DNA of 64,000 nt from Paguma larvata (lineage: Eukaryota > Chordata > Mammalia > Carnivora > Viverridae), in NCBI GenBank assembly GCA_030068075.1, contig CM057832.1, positions 79,392,502 through 79,456,501 on the forward strand. The letters run 5' to 3'. The position numbers and the translations under genes are program-made. Below the pieces are notes generated by a model. That model was not told the origin of the DNA. It did no database searches and saw only the letters and a list, made by a program, of their open reading frames with translations. Of the stretch, positions 25,986 through 37,500 are shown in pieces; the stretch's first letter is position 1, and each line of letters begins with the position of its first letter.

Positions 25986-26438
25986 ATTTCAACAAAGCTT
26001 TTCAACAAATCATGATAAACTTATCACATCCTATTCTTATATACATATCATTATTATGTATAATGAATGTATCATGAACTTAAATTCTTAAGTTCTTTGA
26101 ACTTATTTCTTTATATACAAAATTAGGGGGCTAGATTACAGTTCTAATAGGCCCCAATTCTAAAAAAAATTGAGTTCTAAACATAAATTCTAAATTGGGT
26201 GAAATGATATGTGAATTCTTAGAACAAACATGAGACATATAATTCACGCCCTTCAAATGAGTTCAAAGAAGGTGTGTGTGCATCTAGGGGTGTGTCTGCG
26301 GGGAGGGTGTAAACAGAACCACACAGAAAAATTAATTATCTTTCTGGAGTATCAATTTTACTTCAGGATCTAAAGACAAAACTTGTGGTTTTTTCCTGTT
26401 AAATATATTAGAGTGAAAAATGTAAATCTCACGGATTG
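25986..26438. other. Unique AT-rich sequence
   Basis: No feature recognised. Confidence 0.5.
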
Positions 26439-26645
26439 TTTCTTTTTTATGTTTATTTTTGAGAGACTGAGAGATTTTGAATAGGAGGGAAAGGCAGAGG
26501 ACGATGAGACATAGAGAATCCCAAGCAGCCTCAGCACCATCAGCGCAGAGCCAGAGGTGGGATTCAAACTCATCAACCATGAGATCATGACCTGAGCTGA
26601 AATCAAGAGTTGGAGGCTTAACTGACCGAGCCACCCAGGTGTGCC
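26439..26645 (-). repeat. CAN-SINE, minus
   Basis: Ends gaccgagccacccaggtgtg. Duplications aaatctcacggatt (26424) and aaatctcactgact (about 26647). Confidence 0.92.
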
Positions 26646-27999
26646 CAAATCTCACTGACTTTTAAGATAAAACTGGAAGTCTTTGAAAAAAGGTTTGTAT
26701 TTTTGAGAAGTCAAGATTTATTTTCCATTTTTGTTAGGAAAGGATGCAAGGCTTTAAGTGAAGAGGAAGACTTACAGTTGTAATGCCAACCATTTGAAGA
26801 TTGGTATCACATTCTTCAAAGTAACTAGGATATTTGAAGTAATCCATGGCCTGGGAATCCAGGCACATCCACTCACTTCACTCATTTGGGAACCCATCAA
26901 GAGGTTAAGGTTTGTTGGATTTTACTTTCAAATCAGTCCCATCTTGCTTTTATACAATTTTATGAAACTTCTAGTTCATTTCTTTTAAAACCAGAAGGCC
27001 AGTGTCCAGACAGCAGGTCTAACCTTTATAAACATACCCACAAGGGAGTATCATCCACTGGATATAGTTCATCTATATTTCTCACTCATGAATTCTGCAA
27101 CCAATGTATGGTTTCTACTCTCACAATCATCAACCCTACTTTCAAATGCGCCACGTCATTTCACAGTAAACAGACTATGAGCTTGATTTTACAAAGTTGT
27201 TTTTTTTTTAAATATACGGATCTCAAGGTTTAAGTAAAAACAACTGAACCAAAGGCACCCAGATTTTTCTATCACCGAAGGGTGAAGGGAAATCTGACCT
27301 ATGAAAATTATGGCATCTCAAACTCTAAATGAAGTTGAAGGCTAGGCTTTCTTAAAAAATTATTTGTAGCAGGGCTAATGGCTATTAGGAAACTTCGTCA
27401 GGGTCTTGGTTTTCTACCTCCAAAATTGACACGCAACGTTCAAAGCACGCCAAATGATGTACAAAATGAAGTACACTCAAAGTAGAAAATCTAAAACATA
27501 TTTCTGTACGTCCGCTCCCTATATCCAGGCGGCAAATCACTTTCCTTTTCTTCCCTTTCTCTTCCTTTAATGCGTTAATTAAATTTTTTAAATTCAGTTT
27601 TTGAAAATGGCTGCTCCGAGGCCGAAATTGGCACGCGGGGTACAAAAGGAGGTCACCAACATGGTCCCCCTGGGGCTCACTCCGCCACCGGAGTCTGCGG
27701 ACCGCCTCCTCCCTCCAGTTGGGAAAATAAAGCGAAGAGCCTCCCAGAACGCCCGGGGACTAACAGCTCCGGAGGACCTGCGCTCTCAGTTAAACTTTCC
27801 TCCAGAAGCTCCCGGGGGCTGGTTCCCACATCCGTTGACAGTGGGTGGCCCGGGCGGCGTCGGGGGTGGGGTTCAGATCAACTCTGACTCCAGAAGATTG
27901 ATTTTAGCAAGACTCCTCCCTCCTCGGCCCTGAGTGAACTACAAATTAACATAAAATGTGTAAAACAGCGACCTCAAGTAACTCTGCTGCATCTTCCGG
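26646..27999. other. Unique sequence leading into the CpG island
   Basis: GC content rises from about 27600. Apart from the 27607-27933 ORF, no gene or repeat recognised. Confidence 0.5.
27607..27933 (+). other. ATG-initiated 108-codon ORF upstream of the PTAR1 promoter
   Basis: It starts aaaATGGct, a strong Kozak context that also reads as a YY1 motif. It encodes a Pro/Gly/Arg-rich, low-complexity peptide (MAAPRPKLARGVQKEV at the start, RLLPPRP at the end) in a GC-elevated shoulder of the CpG island. I recognise no domain. It is most probably a chance ORF in GC-rich promoter-flanking DNA, though it could lie in an upstream promoter transcript. Confidence 0.12.
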
Positions 28000-28560
28000 G
28001 ACGCTTAGAAACTCGGGTACCAGCGAAAGTCGGGGACCAACCAGGCGGCCTCAGCCCCAGTGAGCGGCTGGCGCCACGCCCCGGCCTCCGGCTGCGTGAC
28101 CCGGAAGTGCTCGGCGGCTGCGGCGGCGGCCGCGACTGCGGCGGGGGCGGGGGCGCGGCCAAACCGGCGTACACGCGCGCGCTCCCCGCGGAACTCCCGC
28201 CGGCCGCCCGGGCGCTCTCCCGGAGGCGCGCCCCAGCCGCCCGGGCCGCCACCAACATGGCCGAGACGAGCGAGGAGGTGGCGGTGCTGGTGCAGCGGGT
28301 AGTGAAGGACATCACCAACGCCTTCAGGAGGAATCCGCACATGTGAGTCGTGCGCCTGCGGCGCGGCAGCCTCGGCCGCCCCCGGGGGTGTTCGGGGGCG
28401 GGCGGGAACGGGGCGAGCCGCGAGCCCGGAGCGGATCTCTGGGGGGCACGTCCCGGCCCGCGCGCCCCTCGCCGGAGGGGACCGAGCGAGGTCGGGGCTG
28501 GGGTGTCGGCGGCCGCCGCAGGGCCCGCTTTCCGCTACTGGAACGCGGTCGCAGGCGAGT
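28000..28560 (+). promoter_or_regulatory. PTAR1: CpG-island promoter of PTAR1
   Basis: CpG dinucleotides are dense across this stretch and sparse on both sides, and it surrounds exon 1. No TATA box is seen, as expected for a housekeeping promoter. Visible motifs are an ETS/GABPA site (ccggaagtg, 28101-28109), an inverted ETS core (cttccgg, 27993-27999), Sp1-type GC boxes (gggggcgggg, about 28143-28152), and a YY1-like aacatggccg overlapping the start codon. A GGC-rich run lies at about 28117-28150. The transcription start site is not determined. The limits were judged by eye. Confidence 0.8.
28257..28342 (+). CDS. PTAR1: PTAR1 coding exon 1
   Basis: It encodes residues 1-28 plus two bases of codon 29 (Ile). 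The ATG has A at -3 and G at +4, a strong Kozak context, and matches the known PTAR1 start. An open frame continues upstream to about 28107 but contains no ATG, so this start is preferred. The donor is CAT|GTGAGT. The exon lies inside the CpG island, and the 5' UTR boundary cannot be fixed from sequence. Confidence 0.95.
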
Positions 28561-31500
28561 CCCTAGAAGTGACCTCGGAGAATCAAAACGGAGCGACTTT
28601 TTTCGCTCTCCTTCCCTAGGAGTTCTCGCAACTCGAAGGACTTCACCTATGTGTCCACATCCTACATCCGTGTAAGGTACACGGGGCGCACACACAATGT
28701 GGGTCTGTAGATGCTTTGTAAATACTACTCTTTTGAGGTTTATCCGGACCGATGATAAGGGGGGGGGGGTTTGTCACCGATCGTCTTATTTTCAGTGAAC
28801 CAGAAAACCGTCAGCTTACTAGCCAAAGGTAGTTTGAGGCTGCTTTTGACTTGCGCCTCACTTGTCCCAAGATTGTGGAGGGACTCTGATGGAAACATCT
28901 TGCTTTGAATTCAGGTGATCAGAGCATTCTCAAGAGCGTAGCTTCGGTAGGCAGTGGATGGGTCTGGTGTAAAGCGGCTGAAACCTTGACACTTTGTAGC
29001 ATTAGCTGATTCATAGTTACAGGGAACATACTAACTCTGTTCTTATCCTGACACTGCTGCCTTCTTTAAGTAGGACACCACAGGACTGACACACGGATCG
29101 TTCCCTCCTTCCTTTTCATGGTACTTGGAGTACTCCAGGAGGATACTAGAAGACACGGTATTCTTTCTGACGCTTCTGCTTTCATGTAACGAGTGAAAAA
29201 GGAAGCTAATAAAAGATATGCCCACAGTATACAAAAGAGTAGGGAGAAGAAAGAGTGTTTAATTACCACCTTTCTCTCGTTGCCCCCTCCCCCGCCAAAA
29301 GAAAGAATCGTGGAATCCAGTTTAACATTACTGGATTTTTACTTTTTCTAATTCTGAGGCGTTTCTTTTAATATTTTATTTCTAATTTTTTTAAATTTTT
29401 AATTTTTTTAAAGTTTGTTCATTTTGAGAGACAGAGAGCACACACACGTATATGAGTTGGGGAGGGACAGAGAGAGAAGGGAGAGAGAGAATTCAAAGCG
29501 AGCTCCACACGGTTAGTGCAGAGCTGGGTGTGGGGCTTGAACCCAGGAACCATGAGATCATGACCCGAGCTGAAACCAAGAGTCGGATTCGTAACCTACT
29601 GAGCGCATCCCTAATAATTTGTGTTTTAAACTGGAACACACCGGACACTTAACTCTTTTTAAGCATTTAAAACCCTTAAGCTTTGCGCCTAAAGGAGGTA
29701 GCAAATCTACATCCAAATGGAGTGTACGTTTACTTCACAATGATGCTTCTAAAAATTAAGAAGCCCTCCGATGTCTTGCTCCCTCGTGGCACACAGTTGG
29801 AGACCTGTAACAGTGCCTCATTAAAAACAAAAGGCCGCTGGCCTCAAAACACACCTGCCCCCTCTGACAACGTCCACTTCCTTTCCCCGTGTGACTCTTG
29901 CCTTTTTCTGAGTGTTGGGAATGATTTCCTGGCAGTAACCATAGTGGGTCCTGGGTCTTCTAAAGAATGCTTTGATGCCTTGTATATCAGTCTTTCAGTC
30001 CCTTTTTGAGAATGAGAGCTTGAGCATAAATGAGAGACAACCTCAAAAAAAAAAAAGTTGGATAAGTGAAGGGCCTGTTTTCTCCTCACTGATGTTTTTC
30101 TTGAAGAAATTGTAGCAGAGATTAGAAAGAAGTCTAACCAGTACAGTAGTTTCTCTTCTCTGAGGTAGATTTAAAAGGCGCATCAGTGTTTTATATTCAA
30201 AGAAACTGAGATTGAATGTTCACTGGCATGGTGGGTTGAGACAGTGCAGTTTGGAACACCTCTCCGTTCTCCCAGGTCATAATTATTGAAACTCAAAGAG
30301 GACTTTAATACCCCCCCAATCATATTTTTAATGGTGAAATCTCAATACCCTATCAGTGCATAATTTAATATTGTTAATAAACATTTAGATTATTCAAGAT
30401 TTAGTAGTTTGAAATAAGTAGAGGGTTTGAAATAATTTGAAATGATATATACTGTAGGCCTGAAGAATTTAAGTAACTCATTGCTTAATATTAATCTTCA
30501 GCTATATTTTAGTATATGTTTCCTACAGTAATGATATTTTCAGTAATATTACTATGCAGATCCTTTAAAAAATGTCTGATTTGGATTTTTTTCAAAATTT
30601 CCTCTACTTCTTCCCCTAATCTAGCCCTCTTACGTCCAAAATAAACAGGCTGTATTTCTGGTTAAAAGAAAAAAAAAGGCATCATTTATCTTGAAAGGTA
30701 GTATTTCTAACTACACTTTTCAATGTTACTGAAAAGAGTTTTTCATTCTTTACTCTGTTTTCTTTTTTCTTCAAACACAAGATAGATTGTAATTTTATTA
30801 GACAACATTCACGCCATTAAACATGCTGACTTTGTTTCTCCTCGCCAGGAGGAGTCAAACACGCATTAGTTAAGATGTAGATTTTGTTGCAGGTGGGTGT
30901 GGATAGGTTACCCTGTCAACCTCAGTTTCCTCTTGATATGGTGAGGTTGATGAGAACGTAGGGAAATCACGTCACATGACGTCTGGCCCTTAGCTGCCAC
31001 TTGGTAAATATTAGATTTAACCTGGATTTCTGTATTCCTCAGAAGACCACATCGGCCAACTGAATGATGAATGTGAAAACACCATACAAATGTTGTTCGC
31101 ATGGTTGACTCTTAGATAACACCCCTGGAAAAACAGCTAAAGGCTTGACCCAGGGACTAACAATATGTATAGACCTTTGCTAATGTGGAAGACAGCTGTT
31201 TATGGTGTAATTAGGGTCACGTCAAAGGTTTCTTATCTACTGAGTTATTTTTATATTACTCTTTAAAATATTTATCAAACTTTCACTGTTGGTGAGATGC
31301 TGTAGGTACTATCCTCACGGTATAGAAGAGGAAGAAGTATAAAATATAGTTTTTATACTCAAGGCACAGAAATGTCTGTGATGGCGAAATTGCCCTATAT
31401 CTGTGCTGTCCAGTAGTCATTAGCCATGTGTAACTCTAGAATGCTTGAGTGGCTGATGTGGAAGGAGGACCTGAATTTTAAATTGTATTTAATGTTATTT

Positions 31501-34500
31501 GACTTATACATGGTATCAGATGAGCCTAGTGGCCACCGTATTGCACAGTGTAGCTCTAGATAGAGACCTAAGACCTACCTGCGTGAATAGTAAATCACTG
31601 TTTTCTGCAAAGCAGTTCGTGGTAAAGGCTGGGCTAGCAGCATGGGGAGCAGGTGCCGCGTGAGTGTATTAGATGTAGAGGGAAGGCTTTGTATGTCTAG
31701 GCCCGCGCTCTCAGGGGAGGTGGATTTTGAGCTGAACTTTCAAGACTGGGTAGAATTTAGTTTCAGAGAAGGAGCCACCTCCACGTGGAACTGGAAATTA
31801 ACCTGAAGCAGCGAAATGTGATAGAAAAGATACAGTAGAGTCAAACTAGGAAAGTCCTTGACTGTGTGGCTTAATTTCCTTCATCCCATGTATGCATTCA
31901 GCAAAAGAGCACCTGTATTTCACAGATAGAATTCTAGCCCCTGGGCGTGCAGGTCTAGGAGTGGGGTGAAGATTGGTGAACATACCACACGTGGCCCATA
32001 GCCCAGTGGAACAAAATCACACAGATTATATGAAAAGAGCCTGAAGGAAGAAGAAGGATATTTGAAAGAATAATAACTGAGGGGCCTAATTTATATTTGA
32101 AGCTCAAGATAGTTCTTTTGAGGAAATAGCAATTCAGTTGAGACATGAGGAATAGATAAGAGTTGGGTCAGGGAAAATACACTTCCGAGGCAGTGGATAG
32201 GCCCCAGTGGAAATTTTTGAGAAAGGGAGTAGTCAGGAAAGGCAAATCTGTAAGTTGAACTGAAGAGTAGGAAACCACAATACCTAATTGTCTTTTTGCG
32301 CTTGATTTTTTTTTTAATCTGTTTATTTAAATAATATAGTTGTAAAAGTTTGGATTTGAATCTTGGCTTGTCAGTTAGTAGCTGGGTAGACTTAGACAAG
32401 ACTATCCATAACGTGGGGTTAAAATTCTACTTTATAAGATTATTGTATGAAACAGTTTATGTAAAACAAAACAGAGCAGTGCACAGAATGAACACTCAGG
32501 AAACAGTAACAATTTATGTAGCTGTTTTAAAAATAAGTCCAGTAAGCGACATGTGAAATTAGTACTCTTTAGAATTGAGAAAGCCTATGAAGTTTCTGAA
32601 ACATTCTAATTCAATCACTGGTAGTTTTAATTGTCGATATGAAAGGGTCATTTCCTTTAGATATTTCACTAACTCTCCTTTTCAGTCGTTTTGGAAAGAA
32701 TTCCAGGGTAAAGAAATAACAAGATGACTATTAGATTAAGAAGATTGGGCTTGTTTTCTGTGTGGTCGCTCCGCATTACAGGGTTCAGTTTAGTATTTGG
32801 GGACTGTTCTTCCCACCCAGAAGGGAAACTGGGTGATAATACTTTTGAAAGTACTATGTGGGCCTGCTCCAATTGAGGATGTTTCTAAGAAGTGCAGACA
32901 AGAGAAGCTGTCCAAACATCAAGAACAAAGTCAGTATCAGTGTTATATGAACCTCGAACTTCCTCTGGAAGGCAGTGGGTCCCCGTTGTGAGTGAAGCAC
33001 TTAGACAGAAAGCTGTCCCGTGCTGGGGATGATCTTTTTAAGTAAATGTGTTGGTTCATTCCATTTTGCTGTTTTTTGGGAGCAGCCTTCGAAGGTAATC
33101 TAAAAAGTGAGCTTCATGGGATCTCTTTGAGAATACTAGAACTTTTCACCATGGCAAACCTTCATGTCTTTAAAAATCGTATGACGTTTGTTATACAGGT
33201 TTTAAGTGTCCTTGTTCAACACCAGGAATGTAAATTGCCAGAAACCTGAAAAAATGAAAGACTGGAATTTGGTGGTGGTGAAAGAGAAAGATTTCTCTTA
33301 TAACTTTATTTCACAAGGAAGTAATTGGACTTACATTTGATATTTATAGCACATTCATTGCAACCATTTATATCAATATATAAAAATTAATTATGTAGGG
33401 AAATGTTTAATGTGAATTGTTAAGTTTTTTAAAAAGATCGTAGGAGAGTATGTCCACTATGATTCCACTTCTGTGAAACATTTAGAAAAAAAGATCATTC
33501 CCAAACAATAGTGTGGAGGGATGACAAGAAACTTGTAGTTTGTTTTTTCCCCACGAGTTTTCTAACTTTTCTTGAGTATGAAATTAGAATTTAAATAGCC
33601 AGAAATCTTCCCAGAAATCTAGAAGGAATTAATCTAAATTCTGCTTGCTTTCACTGATGTTTTTACCACTGGCATCATGGGTTTGGGGCTGATTATTAAG
33701 AGATCCAGATTTTTAACTTAGCATTAGCGTCGTGACCTTGGGTAATCATCTTAACCTCAGTGGACCTCAGTTTCCTCAACTGATAAAATGAGATACTGGG
33801 CGAATGAGGTCTCTTCCAGTTTTAAAATGATTCTGGAATCCTCTTCTAAATTGTCTGAAAAAAAAAGTGGACTATGACCTCAGGGACTCAGCATAGAAGA
33901 AGTCTGAAGTCAAACACACTGCTACTTGGAAGCTAACTGACCTACCTATCTTTATAAAGTACGTGTTATATTTTTAGGAAGCAGAAAGGACTGTATTTCA
34001 GGGTCAAATAACGACAAAGGCTTAACTTTCTTCCTTCAGCTTCCCATCTGTTAATCAAGTAATATTTCTGTTTGGCCTTAACAGTTCGGCACTGTTACCC
34101 CTGTATTTCAGATCAGGTAATGACTACGAGTGACTTGCCACGTTCACATTTGACTGTAGAGTCGAAGGAGGCTGGCGAGAACGCTGGGCCTTGGAAGACT
34201 GAGTGCTTTTGTCTGCATCCCGCTACCTCTCTTTTAATGTTTGTTTCGCCGCTGATGTGGCCATTTTCATTCTCCTTATATGAGAGTAACCGTCAGGTTT
34301 CTCAGTCAGAATTTGAAAGCCGAGTGAGACCTAGCAGTCTGCTTCCCTTATTTAGAGACGTAAGTGCAATTCCACCGTTTTACAAATGAGGAAAGTGAGT
34401 AGAGGCCAAATGAAAGCTAGGACTTGGGCCCACCGCATTAGAAGGAATCAGGGCAGGGGCGCCTGGGCGGCTCAGTCAGGTTGAGTGTCTGACTTCGGCT

Positions 34501-37500
34501 CAGGTCATGATCTCGGGTCCGTGAGTTCCAGCCCCATGTCAGGCTCTGTGCTGACAGCTTGGAGCCTGGAGTCTGCTTCGGATTGTGTGTCTCCCTCTCT
34601 GCTCCCCGTCCACACAGCTTGTTTCAAAAATAAATAAATGTTAAAAGAAATTAAAATATGTTGTTTTAAGTTACTGAGCATCATGTAGCCTAAGCTGAGA
34701 GATGAAACTGTTGTTTCTTTTTAAAAAAAAACAAATGTTGCAAGTGGGACACCTGGTTGGCTCAGTTAGTTAAGCATGGGACTTCAGCTCAGGTCATGAT
34801 GTCACAGCTCCTGGGTTTAAGCCCCGTGTTGTGCTCTGTGCTGTCACCTCAGAGCCTGGAGCCTGCTTCAGATTCTGTGTCTCCCTCGCCCTCTGACCCT
34901 CCCCCACTCCCACTCTGCCTCTCTCTCTCACTCAGAAATACATAAACATTAAAAATATTTAAAAAAAAAGAGGGAAATCAGAGATAATGTTCTTTTGGAG
35001 AGTCAAGAAGTGAACTTCTTTGAAAACGATTGATTTATTGTTATCACTGACGCACGTTAAGCAGCCTTTCAGCGGCAGTTACTGAGCATCTGCCATATTG
35101 GGGCACATTGTTTTTAATATTATTTCTTGGAAAAATGATACCCAACTAAAGAAGGGTGTTTTTTATTTGTGCAGATGGCTCTGTCCTTTCGTTTAGGTAC
35201 CAAATTATTCATTGGGCATTTCATTTTTGGTATAAATAATGAACATGGCAGGTTTTTACATTATGAATTTAACCACCTCCCTCCCCAGATGTACCCAGAA
35301 GGTAGGATTCTTTTCTTTCTGTTACTCTGGCATTCGTACTCTTGACTTCTGCAGTTCTTCAAAGTGTTGTAAGTGATTATTAGATCTCAGAAAACAGACA
35401 GTCTTAAAATAATGATGCCAAGTTTATTTTGTTTTACCGTGATTCTAGTTTAATTTTTAAATGTTCTACTTTATATAGTAAAACCTGAACACCAGAAAAT
35501 ACCAGAGATTCAGACATGTGTTAGAGATACCTCTGGATGTGGCTAGTTGTCCTAATAGTTAATTAGGTAGATTTCACATCAACCAAATACAAATGCAAAA
35601 ACGTTTTGAAATACTGGATGCGGATCCCCAGTGGCTCTCAGCATTGCTTCAGTTCTTCCTACAAAACTTTGTTTATACCCCGGGAATGGCACAGTGTTAG
35701 CATTTTATTGTAGATATTGATACCGCTTCTATCAAAACTCTGTATGAAGTCTGGGACCACCTTGTTTTATTCATTTTTGCATTTTCAGAACCTAACGCAG
35801 TACCCAGTATCCCAAACTGTTTTGATAGTTCTGATGTGGTACTTCACATTCTGAATCAGCTGGGCCAGTGGTCAGGACAAAAAAAGCCTTAGGTCTCAAA
35901 ACCTACCTGAGGTTAAATTAGCTTGAAAGAATGGTTAGTGACTTGACCCGCAGAGCATCCTTGTTTATCGATGTATCCCTCTGTGTGACGACGTGATCAG
36001 TAGGAACGAGGCCACCTCTGCGCTGTCCGGTCTGGAGTTTCCAGGAGGGATTTTACGTAGTTCCACAGCCTCCCACCAGTTGAACAAAAAAAGAGGACTT
36101 TTCTTATCACTTGTAATTGAACGTTTCCCCCTCTTGCATCTATCAAACTAGTGTGTTCTTGGTTGGGGAATCCCAGGGGCATAATAAATAATGTCATACA
36201 TAAGCTCTGAAAACCAGTTTTTTATTTTCTTAATATAGCCAGTTATCATAACTTTTTATAATTGAAAGGCATTTGCAGGTTTGGCAAAACCATTTTTACG
36301 TTTGTTGGTTCATTTACCACGTGAGTCCGCTGCTCTACGTTTGTTTGTTAAATCTCCTTCAAGTGTAAATTTTCAAGTTGAAGCGGTTTGAAGGATGTGG
36401 ATACCACCTTAAAGGAAAAGGATCACATTCTGAAATGTAGTTTCTGTTTCAGCAACATTTATCAGTGTGCGTTTATTTTTTTAAATTCAATGACGTATAA
36501 AAGATTACCAAGAAGAAAAGGCCCACAATCTCCTTGACAAGACAGCGTTCATTGATAAATTGTTTCTGCTCCACGTACACTACTAGGCAAACACAAGTAC
36601 TTGTCTTGACATTTTTAAAAAATAGAAATGACACATTCAACTGATTAGGAAATTTAAACTGTATAAAAATAAAATTATTTCTTCCCAAATTTCTTGGGAT
36701 TCTTCTTATAAAATATATATATATAAAAGGCTTTGTGCCGTACACTGTTTGGCATTTTGCTCTTTTTCTGGTTTCATGTGTCTTGGCATCCTTTCCATAC
36801 CAGCGTATGCCAGTCTGCCTCATTTCTATACACCTCTGCCACACGGCTAAACCATATTCTTCTGTCTTATATTGATACAGTTTAGATTATTTCCAGTTGT
36901 GTTGCAGTGTTAAACACCCTATGGATATACTGTGGCCTAGGATAACTTCTGAGCAGTGGAATCGCTGGGGGACAAAGAGTATATGCAATTTAAAATTTTG
37001 AAAGACATTTTCAAATTTCCATCCAAAGATTAGACCAATTTTCATTTCTGTCAATGGGAGTCAGCATACTAACTTTCCTGTACTATTGTCTACATTAAAA
37101 AACTTAAAAAAAAATTCCTACTAATCCAGCAGGTGAGCTAAATGATACTTTTAAGAAAGGGAAATATGTTTCTTTTTACTACTATGGAGGATTGGAAAAG
37201 CTAGCAGTCTTACCTTTAATTCTTCTTTATGTTTTACACATTCAGAGATGAAATTGGTCTGATCCCATGCCCTGAGGCCAGGTATAACCGGAGTCCCATA
37301 GTCCTGGTTGAAAACAAACTTGGTGTGGAAAGCTGGTGTGTCAAGTTCCTCCTGCCATACGTTCACAACAAGCTCCTCTTGTACAGAACGAGGAAGCAAT
37401 GGCTGAACAAAGACGGTAAGTATGAACTCTGTCCTCCTCTTTTGTATTTTAGAAACAGTATGAAATACAGGGGGAAGAACCGTCTCTGGGTGTTGGCATT

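Larger units (their letters stand above)
28343..37245 (+). other. PTAR1: PTAR1 intron 1 (8.9 kb)
   Basis: It is bounded by GTGAGT and CAG. The first 200 bases belong to the CpG island, and an 11-base G run lies near 28760. It is comparatively poor in young repeats: one SINE near 29.5 kb, then none until 34.46 and 34.75 kb. Ancient repeat traces (MIR, DNA transposon, L1ME) are listed separately. Nothing coding is recognised in 29613-31390, 32516-33689 or 34970-36700. Confidence 0.9.

Noticed and set aside
28107..28256. In-frame N-terminal extension of PTAR1
   Set aside because: The upstream frame is open but contains only GTG-type codons and no ATG. The known protein starts at 28257.
27974..28695. 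Several long Ala/Arg/Pro-rich ORFs on both strands around PTAR1 exon 1
   Set aside because: CpG-island DNA is depleted of stop codons, so these are shadows of base composition.
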